From the NCBI RefSeq assembly GCF_902806315.1, contig NZ_CADCWD010000033.1, positions 1 through 64,000 of the forward strand: 64,000 nucleotides of DNA. The letters are read 5' to 3'. The notes beneath the pieces are model-generated. The model did no database searches. It saw only the letters and a list, made by a program, of their open reading frames with translations, and had not been told where the DNA came from. A program made the translations under genes and the position numbers. The stretch comes from an uncultured Sphingosinicella sp. (GTDB taxonomy: Bacteria; Pseudomonadota; Alphaproteobacteria; Sphingomonadales; Sphingomonadaceae). Shown in pieces: positions 38,566 through 48,303 of this stretch (its first letter is position 1; each line of letters starts with the position of its first letter).

Positions 38566-39423
38566 ATGCGCCGCTTGCTGATCGCTCTGCTTATCCTCGC
38601 CGCCGCAGCTGCTGCAGCCGCATTGTTCGGCTACTCGGTTGCGACATCCACGCCGTTGGTGCGGCGCGCCACGCTGGAACTCGACAACTGGCCGGAAGGG
38701 GCGGAGCCGATCAAGCTGGTGCTCATCTCGGACATCCATGTCGCGGGTCCCGACATGCCGCCGGAACGGCTCGCGCGCATCGTGCAGCAGATCAACCGGC
38801 TGAGGCCGGATCTGGTGGTCATTGCCGGCGACCTCATCAGCGAGAAACGGCTCTCGACCCGGCTTTATTCGATGGCCGATGCAATCCGTCCTTTGGCGGG
38901 CCTGAGGCCAAGGCTCGGCAGCTATGTCGTGCTCGGCAATCACGATCATTGGTATGATGCGCCGGGTGCGCGAGCCGCGCTTCATGCTGCGAAGGTGACT
39001 CTGCTCGACAATGACGCCGTGCAAGCCGGACCGGTGGCTCTCGGCGGTCTGGATGACGATTTCACCAAGCGTTCGAACGTACCCCAGACCCTAAGCCGGC
39101 TGGCCGCTCTGAACGGTCCCCGACTTCTCCTCAGCCACAGCCCCGATCCCTTTCCGGATCTTCCACCGGCGGTCGCGCTTATGCTGGCGGGCCACACGCA
39201 TTGCGGGCAGGTGGCGCCGCCGCTGATCGGGCCGATCAAGACGATGTCGCGCTACGGCAAGCGCTACGCCTGCGGCATCATCCGTGAGGGAAGCAAGACC
39301 CTGGTCGTGACCGCGGGGCTCGGCACCAGCGGCATCCCGCTCCGGCTCGGCGCGCTGCCGGACATGTGGCTGCTGGAAATGCGCGGCCGCCGGCCCGCGG
39401 TCAGATCAGCCGGAGCGCGTTGA
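38566..39423 (+). CDS. Metallophosphoesterase with N-terminal TM
   Basis: 'LVLISDIHVAGPDMPPERLARIV', 'VVIAGDLIS', 'VVLGNHDHWYD', 'MLAGHTHCGQV'. Confidence 0.93.
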   Translation: MRRLLIALLILAAAAAAAALFGYSVATSTPLVRRATLELDNWPEGAEPIKLVLISDIHVAGPDMPPERLARIVQQINRLRPDLVVIAGDLISEKRLSTRLYSMADAIRPLAGLRPRLGSYVVLGNHDHWYDAPGARAALHAAKVTLLDNDAVQAGPVALGGLDDDFTKRSNVPQTLSRLAALNGPRLLLSHSPDPFPDLPPAVALMLAGHTHCGQVAPPLIGPIKTMSRYGKRYACGIIREGSKTLVVTAGLGTSGIPLRLGALPDMWLLEMRGRRPAVRSAGAR

Positions 39424-39967
39424 CCGCGACGATAAAGCCCCCGAGCAGGAACAGGACCGCGACGCCGTAGCGAATGGGCCTCAACGGCAGGGTCGTTTCG
39501 AAGTGAGCTGCGAGCAAGGCGGCGGGGGCTGCCGCAGCGACCACACCCGCGGTTGCCCCGAAAGCCGTGAGCACCGGCGCGTCATATTGGGCGGAGAGAG
39601 CGAAAGTCAGGAACTGCGTCTTGTCGCCGAATTCGGCGAGGAAGAAGAGGAAAGCGGAGGTGAGGAAAGCGCCCGTTTTCCACTCCTTGCCGATCTCCAG
39701 CGGCTTCTTGGTGAAGAAGCCCGTCGCGCCGGCATAGATCATGGCGACGGCGACCAGCAGCGAGAGCGCCCGCACCGTCACAATGCCGTTGACCATCGCC
39801 CCCGCTATGCCGGCGATCAGCGCATTGGCGAGCGCGCCCACGGCCGCTCCCGCAAGCACCGGCCGCGCGGCTCCGAAGCGAATGGCGAGAAAGGCGACCA
39901 GGATTTGAGTCCGGTCGCCGAACTCCCCGAGCGCGGCGGCGAGGAAGCTGGTGAGGAGTGCGTCCAA
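39401..39967 (-). CDS. TMEM165/GDT1 family transporter
   Basis: Two signature repeats 'LGEFGDRTQILVAFLAIRF' and 'LAEFGDKTQFLTFALSAQY'. Confidence 0.93.
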   Translation of the reverse strand: MDALLTSFLAAALGEFGDRTQILVAFLAIRFGAARPVLAGAAVGALANALIAGIAGAMVNGIVTVRALSLLVAVAMIYAGATGFFTKKPLEIGKEWKTGAFLTSAFLFFLAEFGDKTQFLTFALSAQYDAPVLTAFGATAGVVAAAAPAALLAAHFETTLPLRPIRYGVAVLFLLGGFIVAVNALRLI

Positions 39968-39976
39968 AGGGGTGCG

Positions 39977-40303
39977 TCAGGCGCCGAAGCGGACGGAAAC
40001 GGATGCGATCATGGCTTCGCTTGCCGCGTCGTCGACGCGCGTGCAACCGATCGCGTCCTGAAGCCGGTCAAGATAAAGGGCGGTTTCGCGCCCGCCGCTG
40101 GTGCTGGCGCGCGCGGCGCGCTCCAGCGCCTCGGCGAGCCGGACCACCGGGGTCAGACCGTAGGCGGCTGCGAGGCGGCTGATGCCGGCGACGGTGCGCG
40201 CAAAGTCGCGCGGCCCCTGGCGCTCCGAATAGCTGCGAAGGCATTCCAGCCGCTGGCAAAGCTCGGCCCTGATCATTAGCATCTCGTCACGCTGCGTCTG
40301 CAT
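39977..40303 (-). CDS. Conserved small hypothetical protein
   Basis: 108-aa soluble helical-looking ORF (MQTQRDEMLMIRAELCQRLECLRSYSERQGPRDFARTVAGISRLAAAYGL...), start at 40303 inside a longer ORF. Confidence 0.6.
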   Translation of the reverse strand: MQTQRDEMLMIRAELCQRLECLRSYSERQGPRDFARTVAGISRLAAAYGLTPVVRLAEALERAARASTSGGRETALYLDRLQDAIGCTRVDDAASEAMIASVSVRFGA

Positions 40304-40414
40304 CGTTCTGGCTCCCGGCCCTCGGGCACGAGAATGCGCGCATATGGTTGCCGCCCCGTTAAACGGCGGGCCGGTCTTGACAGACGCATGCCGAAAAGGC
40401 AGGAGCCGGCGCAT

Positions 40415-40465
40415 ATGAGCGGCGGCAAGCGCCGCTTTTATTTTTTCGCCACAACCAAGATGTGA
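40415..40465 (+). CDS. Putative leader peptide upstream of rpmG ([16 protein letters not shown])
   Basis: ATG at 40415 with AGGAG 9 nt upstream, 16 codons, TGA just before the rpmG Shine-Dalgarno region. Confidence 0.35.
   Translation: MSGGKRRFYFFATTKM
40418..40446 (+). terminator. Terminator-like hairpin directly upstream of rpmG
   Basis: agcggcg-gcaag-cgccgct followed by tttattttttc. Confidence 0.55.
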
Positions 40466-40475
40466 AGAGGCTGCA

Positions 40476-40643
40476 ATGGCCAAGCCGGCAACCGTCAAGA
40501 TCAAGCTCGTCAGCACCGCCGACACCGGCTTCTTCTACGTGACCAAGAAGAATCCGCGGAACATCACCGAGAAGATGACCTTCCGGAAGTATGATCCGGT
40601 CGTGCGCAAGCACGTCGACTTCAAGGAAGCGAAGATCAAGTAA
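40476..40643 (+). CDS. rpmG: 50S ribosomal protein L33 (too short for the ORF track)
   Basis: [55 protein letters not shown]. Confidence 0.97.
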   Translation: MAKPATVKIKLVSTADTGFFYVTKKNPRNITEKMTFRKYDPVVRKHVDFKEAKIK

Positions 40644-40674
40644 GCCGCCGCGGGTTCGCCCGCCGGTGCTTGGA

Positions 40675-40710
40675 AAAAGGGCGTCTCCGCTGCGCGGAAG
40701 ACGCCCTTTT
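40675..40710 (+). terminator. Rho-independent terminator after rpmG (possibly bidirectional)
   Basis: aaaagggcgtct...agacgccctttt, 12-bp perfect outer stem. Confidence 0.85.
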
Positions 40711-40722
40711 CGTGTTTGCGGC

Positions 40723-41385
40723 TCAGTCGTATTCGGGCGGCCAGGGTAGCGGAAAGAGGTGGCGGTAGGGGCGTGCCTCGTCGACCACGCGGGCGAAGCT
40801 CGGCCGGGCGAGCAGCCGGCGGTAATACGCCGCGAGGTTGGGAAAGCTTGCGAACGGCGCCACGATGTTCGAATAAAAGAGCGCCGGAGCGGCCGCGCAA
40901 TCGGCGAGGCTGAACGCCTCCCCCGCTGCCCAGCTGCCGTGCGCAAGCTCCTTGTCGACCATGCCATAGGCTCGGGTGATGAGCCCCCTCGCCTCTTCCA
41001 CTCCGTGCGGGTCGGCCCGGCCCTCGGGACGCAAGGTGTCGACGACGATCTTCTGCAGCGGCAGCGACACGTAATTGTCGAATACGCGGTCGAGCATGCG
41101 CACCCGCAGCGCCGCATCGGGATCTTCGGGGATCAGCCGCGCCGGCCCGGGATGATGATCCTGGAGATACTCGATGACGAGGCTCGATTCGGGGACCGTC
41201 ACGCCTCTCGCCTCATCCCGGAGCACCGGGAACTTGGTCATGGGCCAGACGCGCTCCAGAGCCGCCCTCCGATCGGGATCGCCCAGATCGATGATCTCGC
41301 CCGTGAAGGAGGTCTCGTTCTCGTAGAGCGCGATCAGCGCCTTCTGGCAGAAGGAGGCGAACGGATGATAGTAGAGACGAAGCAT
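40723..41385 (-). CDS. Glutathione S-transferase family protein
   Basis: 'MLRLYYHPFASFCQKALIALYENETSFTGEIIDLGD', 'FPVLRDEARGVTVPESSLVIEYLQDHHPG'. Confidence 0.93.
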   Translation of the reverse strand: MLRLYYHPFASFCQKALIALYENETSFTGEIIDLGDPDRRAALERVWPMTKFPVLRDEARGVTVPESSLVIEYLQDHHPGPARLIPEDPDAALRVRMLDRVFDNYVSLPLQKIVVDTLRPEGRADPHGVEEARGLITRAYGMVDKELAHGSWAAGEAFSLADCAAAPALFYSNIVAPFASFPNLAAYYRRLLARPSFARVVDEARPYRHLFPLPWPPEYD

Positions 41386-41389
41386 CCGC

Positions 41390-42049
41390 TCAGGCGGCCT
41401 CTGCCGGCGCGTTCCGTTCGAATGGGGCGATCTGGTCCGCAAGCGCCTTCCGGAAGGCTGGCCGCGCCTCGCAGCGGAGCTGATAATCATGCAGCGCCGG
41501 CCGCTGGGCGACAAGGTCGGTGTGCCGGAGGAACCGGAGCACCGTCGTCATCATGAGATCGCCCGCGGTGAAGCGGTCGCTGTCCAGATATTCGCTGTCG
41601 CCAAGCCGGCCTGCCAGCGCATCGAGCCGTTTCTCCAGGAACTGCAGCGCACCCGGGCGCCGCTGCTTCGCCCACTCCTCGTTCGTGTAGAAGAGGTCGA
41701 TAAGGGTGAGGTTCTGCACGTGCGGCTCGATGCTGTTCAGGGCGGCGAACACCCACTGGGTCGCACGCGCCCGCGCTGCCGGGTCGCGCGGCAGCAGGGC
41801 TTCCGAACGCTCGCCGATGTGCAGCAGGATCGCCCCGGACTCAAACAAGGTGAGGCCGTCCTCCTCCAGCACGGGGACCTGGCCGAACGGCTGGATGTGC
41901 CGATATTCGGGCCGATCCTGCTCGCCTTGCTGGATGAGGCGCTCCTCATAAGACAGCCCCGCTTCCTCCAACGCCCAGCGGATACGAAGGTCGCGCACCA
42001 AACCGGCCGCGAACGGCGGCACCCAGGCGAAAGCCGTCACTCTGATCAT
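41390..42049 (-). CDS. Glutathione S-transferase family protein
   Basis: 'RWALEEAGLSYEERLIQQGEQDRPEYRHIQPFGQVPVLEEDGLTLFESGAILLHI'. Start MIRVTAFAWV at 42049. Confidence 0.93.
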   Translation of the reverse strand: MIRVTAFAWVPPFAAGLVRDLRIRWALEEAGLSYEERLIQQGEQDRPEYRHIQPFGQVPVLEEDGLTLFESGAILLHIGERSEALLPRDPAARARATQWVFAALNSIEPHVQNLTLIDLFYTNEEWAKQRRPGALQFLEKRLDALAGRLGDSEYLDSDRFTAGDLMMTTVLRFLRHTDLVAQRPALHDYQLRCEARPAFRKALADQIAPFERNAPAEAA

Positions 42050-42113
42050 TGTCTTCTCCCTCGCGTCTTCGCTGTTGCGACTCACGTCTGTCAGGTTGTG
42101 GAGCAGAGAAGAT

Positions 42114-42129
42114 GCATATACAAGTATGC
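42114..42129. promoter_or_regulatory. Candidate MarR operator dyad
   Basis: gcata-tacaag-tatgc at the 5' end of the marR-like gene, divergent from the GST pair. Confidence 0.3.
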
Positions 42130-42131
42130 CC

Positions 42132-42584
42132 ATGGATGCCTCCGAGATCGGCCGCGCGATTGGCGCCGAATGCCTTTGCTTTCGATCGCGCCGTGTCGCG
42201 CGCGTGCTGACTCGGCACTTTGACGAAGCGCTGCGCCCGCTCGGCATTCAGGCGACGCAGCTCACGTTGCTGAGCGGCATCGCCGGGCCGGGCCCGACAG
42301 GCCAGACCATGCCTCGGCTCACGGCGATGCTGGCGATGGACCCGACCACCTTGTCGCGTAACCTCCGTCCGCTCGAGAAAGCCGGGCTGATCCTGATCGC
42401 ACGCTCCGAACGCGACAAACGCGTCCGCCTGGCTCGCCTGACCCCTGAGGGCGAGCGCGTCCTGGCGCAGGCGCTGCCGGTCTGGCGCGAGGCGCAGGAC
42501 CGGCTCGTCAATGCTTTGGGCGAGGACGCCGCGCTCGATCTGCGGACGCGGTTCGATGCGACGGCAGCGGTAACCCTGGTCTAG
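42132..42584 (+). CDS. MarR family transcriptional regulator
   Basis: 'GIQATQLTLLSGIAGPGPTGQTMPRLTAMLAMDPTTLSRNLRPLEKAGLILIARSERDKRVRLARLTPEGERVL'. Confidence 0.9.
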   Translation: MDASEIGRAIGAECLCFRSRRVARVLTRHFDEALRPLGIQATQLTLLSGIAGPGPTGQTMPRLTAMLAMDPTTLSRNLRPLEKAGLILIARSERDKRVRLARLTPEGERVLAQALPVWREAQDRLVNALGEDAALDLRTRFDATAAVTLV

Positions 42585-42587
42585 CTT

Positions 42588-43199
42588 CTAATCGGCCGTC
42601 GGCCGGAAGCGCCGCCTGCCCTCTTCCAGCTCGAACGCGAAGTGCGGCTTGATTTCCTTGTTGACGAACGCGCCCGCGGACGGGGCGGCAAGGAGCGCCT
42701 CATAGAGGCTGCGAGGAACGTCGAAGTAGCTGTAGCGGTCGCCGTCGCTGTACCAGAGATCGAGCGTGCGGCTTTCGTCGCGATACTCCGCGCGGTCGAT
42801 CGCGCTCGACGAGAGTTCCGGCATGGCTTCGCGCTCCTTCAGCAGCTGCCTCACCGCTTCGACGAACCGGATCACGGAGATAGGCTTCGAAACATATCCT
42901 TCCGCCCCCGCGTCGCGAATCCGGTCCTCGTCGCCTTTCGCGGCGTAAGCGGTGACGGCCATGATCGGGATCGACGACAGCGTCTCGTCGCCTTTCAGCT
43001 GCTCGATGATCTCCAGGCCGCTGATGTGCGGCATCTGGATGTCCATGATCACCAGGTCCGGCGCGAAAGCGCGGGCGCGGTCCACCGCCTCACGTCCGTC
43101 GCGCACCGGCTCTGCCTCGTAGCCGTGGGCGCGCAGGATGTCGCAGAAGAGCCGGAGATTGAGTTCGTTGTCCTCGACAACGAGGATTTTTTGTCCCAC
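42588..43199 (-). CDS. DivK-like response regulator fused in frame to a C-terminal KTSC domain
   Basis: GTG start at 43199; receiver 'GQKILVVEDNELNLRLFCDILRAHGYEAEPVRDGREAVDRARAFAPDLVIMDIQMPHISGLEII...MAVTAYAAKGDE...YVSKPI'; C-term 'SSAIDRAEYRDESRTLDLWYSDGDRYSYFDVPRSLYEALLAAPSAGAFVNKEIKPHF'. Confidence 0.88.
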   Translation of the reverse strand: MGQKILVVEDNELNLRLFCDILRAHGYEAEPVRDGREAVDRARAFAPDLVIMDIQMPHISGLEIIEQLKGDETLSSIPIMAVTAYAAKGDEDRIRDAGAEGYVSKPISVIRFVEAVRQLLKEREAMPELSSSAIDRAEYRDESRTLDLWYSDGDRYSYFDVPRSLYEALLAAPSAGAFVNKEIKPHFAFELEEGRRRFRPTAD

Positions 43200-43216
43200 G
43201 CGGCGCACCCTAAGCG

Positions 43217-43489
43217 ATGCGAATTCAGAGCACAAATAGCGATGAAGCGGAAACGCTGGCGCTTTCCGCGCTGGGCTGGACGCTGAGCGACGGCGACCGG
43301 GCGGCGCGCTTTCTGGCGCTCACCGGCCTTTCGCCCGAGGATCTGCGCGAACGCCTGGGAGAAGCTTCATTGCTCGCAGCGGCGCTGGGCTTCCTGGAAG
43401 CACATGAACCCGACCTCCTCGCCTGCGCCGACGCGCTGAACGTTGCCCCTGCGCGGTTGGTCGAAGCTCGGGGCGTGTTGGAACGATGA
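43217..43489 (+). CDS. DUF3572 family protein
   Basis: 'AETLALSALGWTLSDGDRAARFLALTGLSPEDLRERLGEASLLAAALGFLEAHEPDLLACADALNVAPARLVEAR'. Confidence 0.85.
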   Translation: MRIQSTNSDEAETLALSALGWTLSDGDRAARFLALTGLSPEDLRERLGEASLLAAALGFLEAHEPDLLACADALNVAPARLVEARGVLER

Positions 43490-44112
43490 GCCGCCCCCTG
43501 CTCATAAGCGATTGCGACGAGGTGCTGCTCCACATGGTGAGCCACTTTGCCGACTGGCTCGACGAAGCCCACGACATGCATTTCGCTCTCGAGGCGCCCG
43601 GCTTCGCCGAAGCGATCCGGGACAGAAAAGGCAAGCCGGTCCCGCACGAGAAGGTCTGGCCCCTTCTCGACCGCTTCTTCGACAGCGAGATGCACCGGCA
43701 GAACATTGTCCCCGGCGCGGTCGAGGCACTGACCCGAATCGGTGAGCAAGCGGACATCGTCATCCTCACCAATCTTGGCGACGAATATCAGGCGAGCCGC
43801 GTCGAGCAGCTTGCAGCGTTCGACATCCGGCACCGGGTGCTCTGCAACCGCGGCGGCAAGGGCCGTCCGGTGCGGGAGCTCATCGAGGAGCTTCGCCCCA
43901 GCGTTACTGCATTTGTCGACGACCTTGCCGTCCATCACGAATCGGTCGCGAACCACGCGCCCGAGGTCTGGCGGCTGCATATGGTGGCCGAGCCGCGCGT
44001 TGCGACCCACAGCCCGAAAGCGCCTCACGCACATGCCCGGATCGACGATTGGAACGAGGCGACGCGCTGGCTGCTAGATCGCTTCGTCGATGGCCCGGCA
44101 CCTTTCGTCTGA
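43486..44112 (+). CDS. HAD family hydrolase
   Basis: 'LISDCDEVLLHMV', 'VVILTNLGDEYQASRV', 'VTAFVDDLAVHHESV'; ATGA overlap with the preceding ORF. Confidence 0.8.
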   Translation: MSRPLLISDCDEVLLHMVSHFADWLDEAHDMHFALEAPGFAEAIRDRKGKPVPHEKVWPLLDRFFDSEMHRQNIVPGAVEALTRIGEQADIVILTNLGDEYQASRVEQLAAFDIRHRVLCNRGGKGRPVRELIEELRPSVTAFVDDLAVHHESVANHAPEVWRLHMVAEPRVATHSPKAPHAHARIDDWNEATRWLLDRFVDGPAPFV

Positions 44113-44302
44113 GACTCGGCCGGTCGCAAATTTGGCTTTGTAGAGTTCTGAGTCTTTCCAGCCACACCACTTCAGATTGAGTCTTAAGTTCGGCTCGCGT
44201 CACAACATGTAGTAGGGGACTCTATCCGTTCCTACTACATGTTAACCTTTCTTAACGGTGCGTGTGAAGTCCCGCGACTTGACCAAGGCACAGCGCTGAC
44301 TC
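44113..44302. promoter_or_regulatory. ccrM upstream region: GANTC cluster, 13-bp inverted repeat, paired TTAA boxes
   Basis: GANTC at 44113, 44150, 44179, 44218, 44298; IR aacatgtagtagg(44204-44216)/cctactacatgtt(44231-44243); TTAA-N6-TTAAC at 44242-44256. Confidence 0.6.
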
Positions 44303-44309
44303 ACCCTAG

Positions 44310-45470
<1,161 letters not shown>

Positions 45471-45479
45471 TCCCGTGCG

Positions 45480-46550
45480 GTGACGGTTTATCTTCGCCCG
45501 ACCGGCTTCGTCGACGCGCCGTTCGGACATGATGGGAAGGTGGCGCGGCTTGCTGGCGGGCTGCTCTGGTTTTCGGCCGTGGAGCTGCTTCGCGTCAGCG
45601 ACGACAACCGGCTGACGAGCGATCTGGTGCCGGTCGAGCGCATCGGGGAGCGGCTCGACGATGCGGCCTGGGCGGTCTGGGAGAATATCACCCGCGCACG
45701 CCCGCCGCTGACGCTTGGTGAGCGCGTCGTCCGCCTGGACCAACCGCAGGTCGTGGGCATCGTCAACGTCACGCCCGACAGCTTCTCGGACGGGGGCGCG
45801 CATTCGGACGCCTCCGCCGCCGTGAGGGCAGGCCACGACATGGCTGCCGCAGGAGCCGCGATCATCGAACTGGGCGGCGAGTCGACCCGTCCGGGTTCCA
45901 AGCCGGTCTGGGAAGGCGACGAGATCGAGCGGGTGCTCCCCGTCGCGCGTCAGCTCGCCTCTTCCGGCACCGCGCTCTCCGTCGACACGCGCAAGGCGGC
46001 CGTCATGGAAGCGGCGCTTGGCGCGGGCGTGCGGATGATTAACGACGTCTCGGCGCTTACCTTCGACGAGCGCTCTGCCGGCGTGGCGGCGGCTTCGGGC
46101 TGCCCCGTGGTCCTCATGCATCATCAAGGCACGCCCGACACGATGCAGCAGTCGCCGCGCTACGACCGCCCGGTGCTGATCGAGGTTTATGACTGGCTGG
46201 AAGAGCGCATCGCCGCCGCCGTTGCCGCGGGCATCGACCGCGCCAAGATCATCGTCGATCCGGGCATCGGGTTCGGCAAGACCATCCAGCACAACCTGCA
46301 GCTGCTGAACGGCCTGTCGCTCCTCCACGGTCTCGGCTGTCCCATCATGCTTGGCGCCAGCCGCAAGCGCATGATTGGAGCGCTTGCCGGTGAAGCCCCC
46401 GCCGACCAGCGGCTACCGGGTTCACTCGCGCTCGCACTGAAGGGCGCTGATCAAGGCGTTCAGCTGCTGCGCGTCCACGACGTCCCCGAAACCGTCCAGG
46501 CACTGAAAGTTTGGCGCGGCCTCAGGGACGCGGCGCTGACGCCCGCTTAG
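45480..46550 (+). CDS. folP: Dihydropteroate synthase
   Basis: 'VVGIVNVTPDSFSDGGAHSDASAAVRAGHDMAAAGAAIIELGGESTRPGSKPV', 'IIVDPGIGFGKTIQHNLQLLNGL'. Confidence 0.95.
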   Translation: MTVYLRPTGFVDAPFGHDGKVARLAGGLLWFSAVELLRVSDDNRLTSDLVPVERIGERLDDAAWAVWENITRARPPLTLGERVVRLDQPQVVGIVNVTPDSFSDGGAHSDASAAVRAGHDMAAAGAAIIELGGESTRPGSKPVWEGDEIERVLPVARQLASSGTALSVDTRKAAVMEAALGAGVRMINDVSALTFDERSAGVAAASGCPVVLMHHQGTPDTMQQSPRYDRPVLIEVYDWLEERIAAAVAAGIDRAKIIVDPGIGFGKTIQHNLQLLNGLSLLHGLGCPIMLGASRKRMIGALAGEAPADQRLPGSLALALKGADQGVQLLRVHDVPETVQALKVWRGLRDAALTPA

Positions 46551-48136
46551 GCGGAGACGATCCGCGGGTCGCCGGCAGCGACGGCGAGCCGGGCGCGCGT
46601 GCTGATCGCGCCATTCCGTTCCGTCACCCGATCAAGCACCCTGAACTCGCTTTGCCAGCGCTCCGGCGTCACGTCGCAGATCAGATAGCCGCGCTGGTTG
46701 TTGTTGAACTTGAGCTGCGGGTTTGCCTTCTGGATCTCGACCATATCCGGCCGCTGGTCGTTGCCGTTGCCGCCCGAGCTGATCGACGTCGCGACGAATT
46801 CCGTGGCGATCGGGCGGCCTTCCGGGTTGCGGCCGTCGAGGTGGAGTTCGCCGGCATAGTTTTGATGCTCGTCCCCGGTCAGGACGACGGCATTCTCGAT
46901 GCGCCGATCGCGAATGAAGCGTAGCAGCCGGTCGCGAGGGCGATTATAGCCTGCCCAGCTGTCTGGATTGACCGCGAAAGTGGCGGGATCGGGCACGCGA
47001 TCAAGGTCCATGACCATGATCTGCTGGGCAAGCGCCTTCCACCGAGCGCGCGAGCCCGACAGGCTGTCCATCAGCCAGCGTTCCTGCGCGGCGCCCAGCA
47101 CCTCGGCGCCTTCACGGCCGAGCTCATTGCAGGCCTGGCCCCAGCGATCGCCACAAGGCTGGTCGGTGCGGTATTGACGCGTGTCGAGCAGGTTTAGATC
47201 GAGCAGATTACCGTAGCTCGCCTTGCGGTAGAGCTGCAGCGAGGGGCCAACAGGGAATGAGCGGGCCCGGAGCGGCATATTCTCGTAATAAGCCTGGGCC
47301 GCGACCTGGCGCCGCAGGTTGAAGATGGCGGGCGGAGTCCCGTTCTCGTCAATCGAGCCGACCCAATTGTTCTCGGTTTCGTGATCGTCCCAGGTGGTGA
47401 ACCAGGCCGCGGCGGCGTGGGCGGCCTGGAGGTCCGCATCCATCTTGTACTGGGCGTAGCGGCGACGATAATCGTCGAGGCTGTACATCTCGCCGCCCGC
47501 ATGGCGGCGGATATTCTCGATCGGGCCGCCTGGGCTGTTCCACAGCCGCTCGCCCCGATATTCGTAGATATAGTCGCCGTAGCAGAAGACGAAATCGAGG
47601 TCCGGCTCGGCCGCGAGCTTGCGCCAGGCGGTGAACAGGCCCTGCTCGTAATGCTGGCACCCTGCCGAAGCGAAGCGCACGCGGGCGAGGTCGGCGCCCA
47701 GAGCGGGCGTGGTGCGGGCCCGCCCGGTGAGGCTGCGCTCCTTGCCCGCGACAAACCGATACCAGTAAGGCCGCGCCGGCTCGAGCCCAGCGACCTCGAC
47801 ATGGACGCTGTGACCGAGCTCCGGCCGCGCGACCGCCGTTCCCTTCTGGACGATCGTCCTGAAGCCGCCGTCGGACGCGACCTCCCACTGCACTTCGACC
47901 GGCTGCGAGGGCATTCCATAGCCGACCTCGAGCGGATCGGGCGCAAGCCGGGTCCAGATGACGAAGCCGTCCGGCGCCGGATCGCCGGCCGCGATGCCGA
48001 GCTGGAACGGATAGGTGGCGAAGATCGGCTGGGCGAGCGCCTCGCGGCCGAGCAGCGGCATCGCCGCCAGCGCGCCGAAGCTCTGGATGAGCCGGCGGCG
48101 CGAAAGAGCATAACGTTTCTCAAGAATGCGGCTCAT
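46547..48136 (-). CDS. phoD: Alkaline phosphatase D family protein, Tat-like signal
   Basis: 'LSRRRLIQSFGALAAMPLLGREALA', 'VWTRLAPDP', 'YGDYIYEYRGE', 'TTWDDHETENNWVG', 'VLTGDEHQNYAGEL'. Start likely MSRILEKRY at 48136. Confidence 0.92.
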   Translation of the reverse strand: MSRILEKRYALSRRRLIQSFGALAAMPLLGREALAQPIFATYPFQLGIAAGDPAPDGFVIWTRLAPDPLEVGYGMPSQPVEVQWEVASDGGFRTIVQKGTAVARPELGHSVHVEVAGLEPARPYWYRFVAGKERSLTGRARTTPALGADLARVRFASAGCQHYEQGLFTAWRKLAAEPDLDFVFCYGDYIYEYRGERLWNSPGGPIENIRRHAGGEMYSLDDYRRRYAQYKMDADLQAAHAAAAWFTTWDDHETENNWVGSIDENGTPPAIFNLRRQVAAQAYYENMPLRARSFPVGPSLQLYRKASYGNLLDLNLLDTRQYRTDQPCGDRWGQACNELGREGAEVLGAAQERWLMDSLSGSRARWKALAQQIMVMDLDRVPDPATFAVNPDSWAGYNRPRDRLLRFIRDRRIENAVVLTGDEHQNYAGELHLDGRNPEGRPIATEFVATSISSGGNGNDQRPDMVEIQKANPQLKFNNNQRGYLICDVTPERWQSEFRVLDRVTERNGAISTRARLAVAAGDPRIVSA

Positions 48137-48303
48137 TGGGGCAATCTCTTCCACTGTTCGGGACGGGGTTAGAAGCTGCGTGTGACAGACATGCGCGCGC
48201 CTCTCGTCTAACCTTCCGAGGTGCCGCTCGAAAGTTGCAATTCGCTTCGGTGGCACACAGATGGGCGCCTTCCTGCCCGCCCGGGCGCTTGCCAAGGTCC
48301 AAA

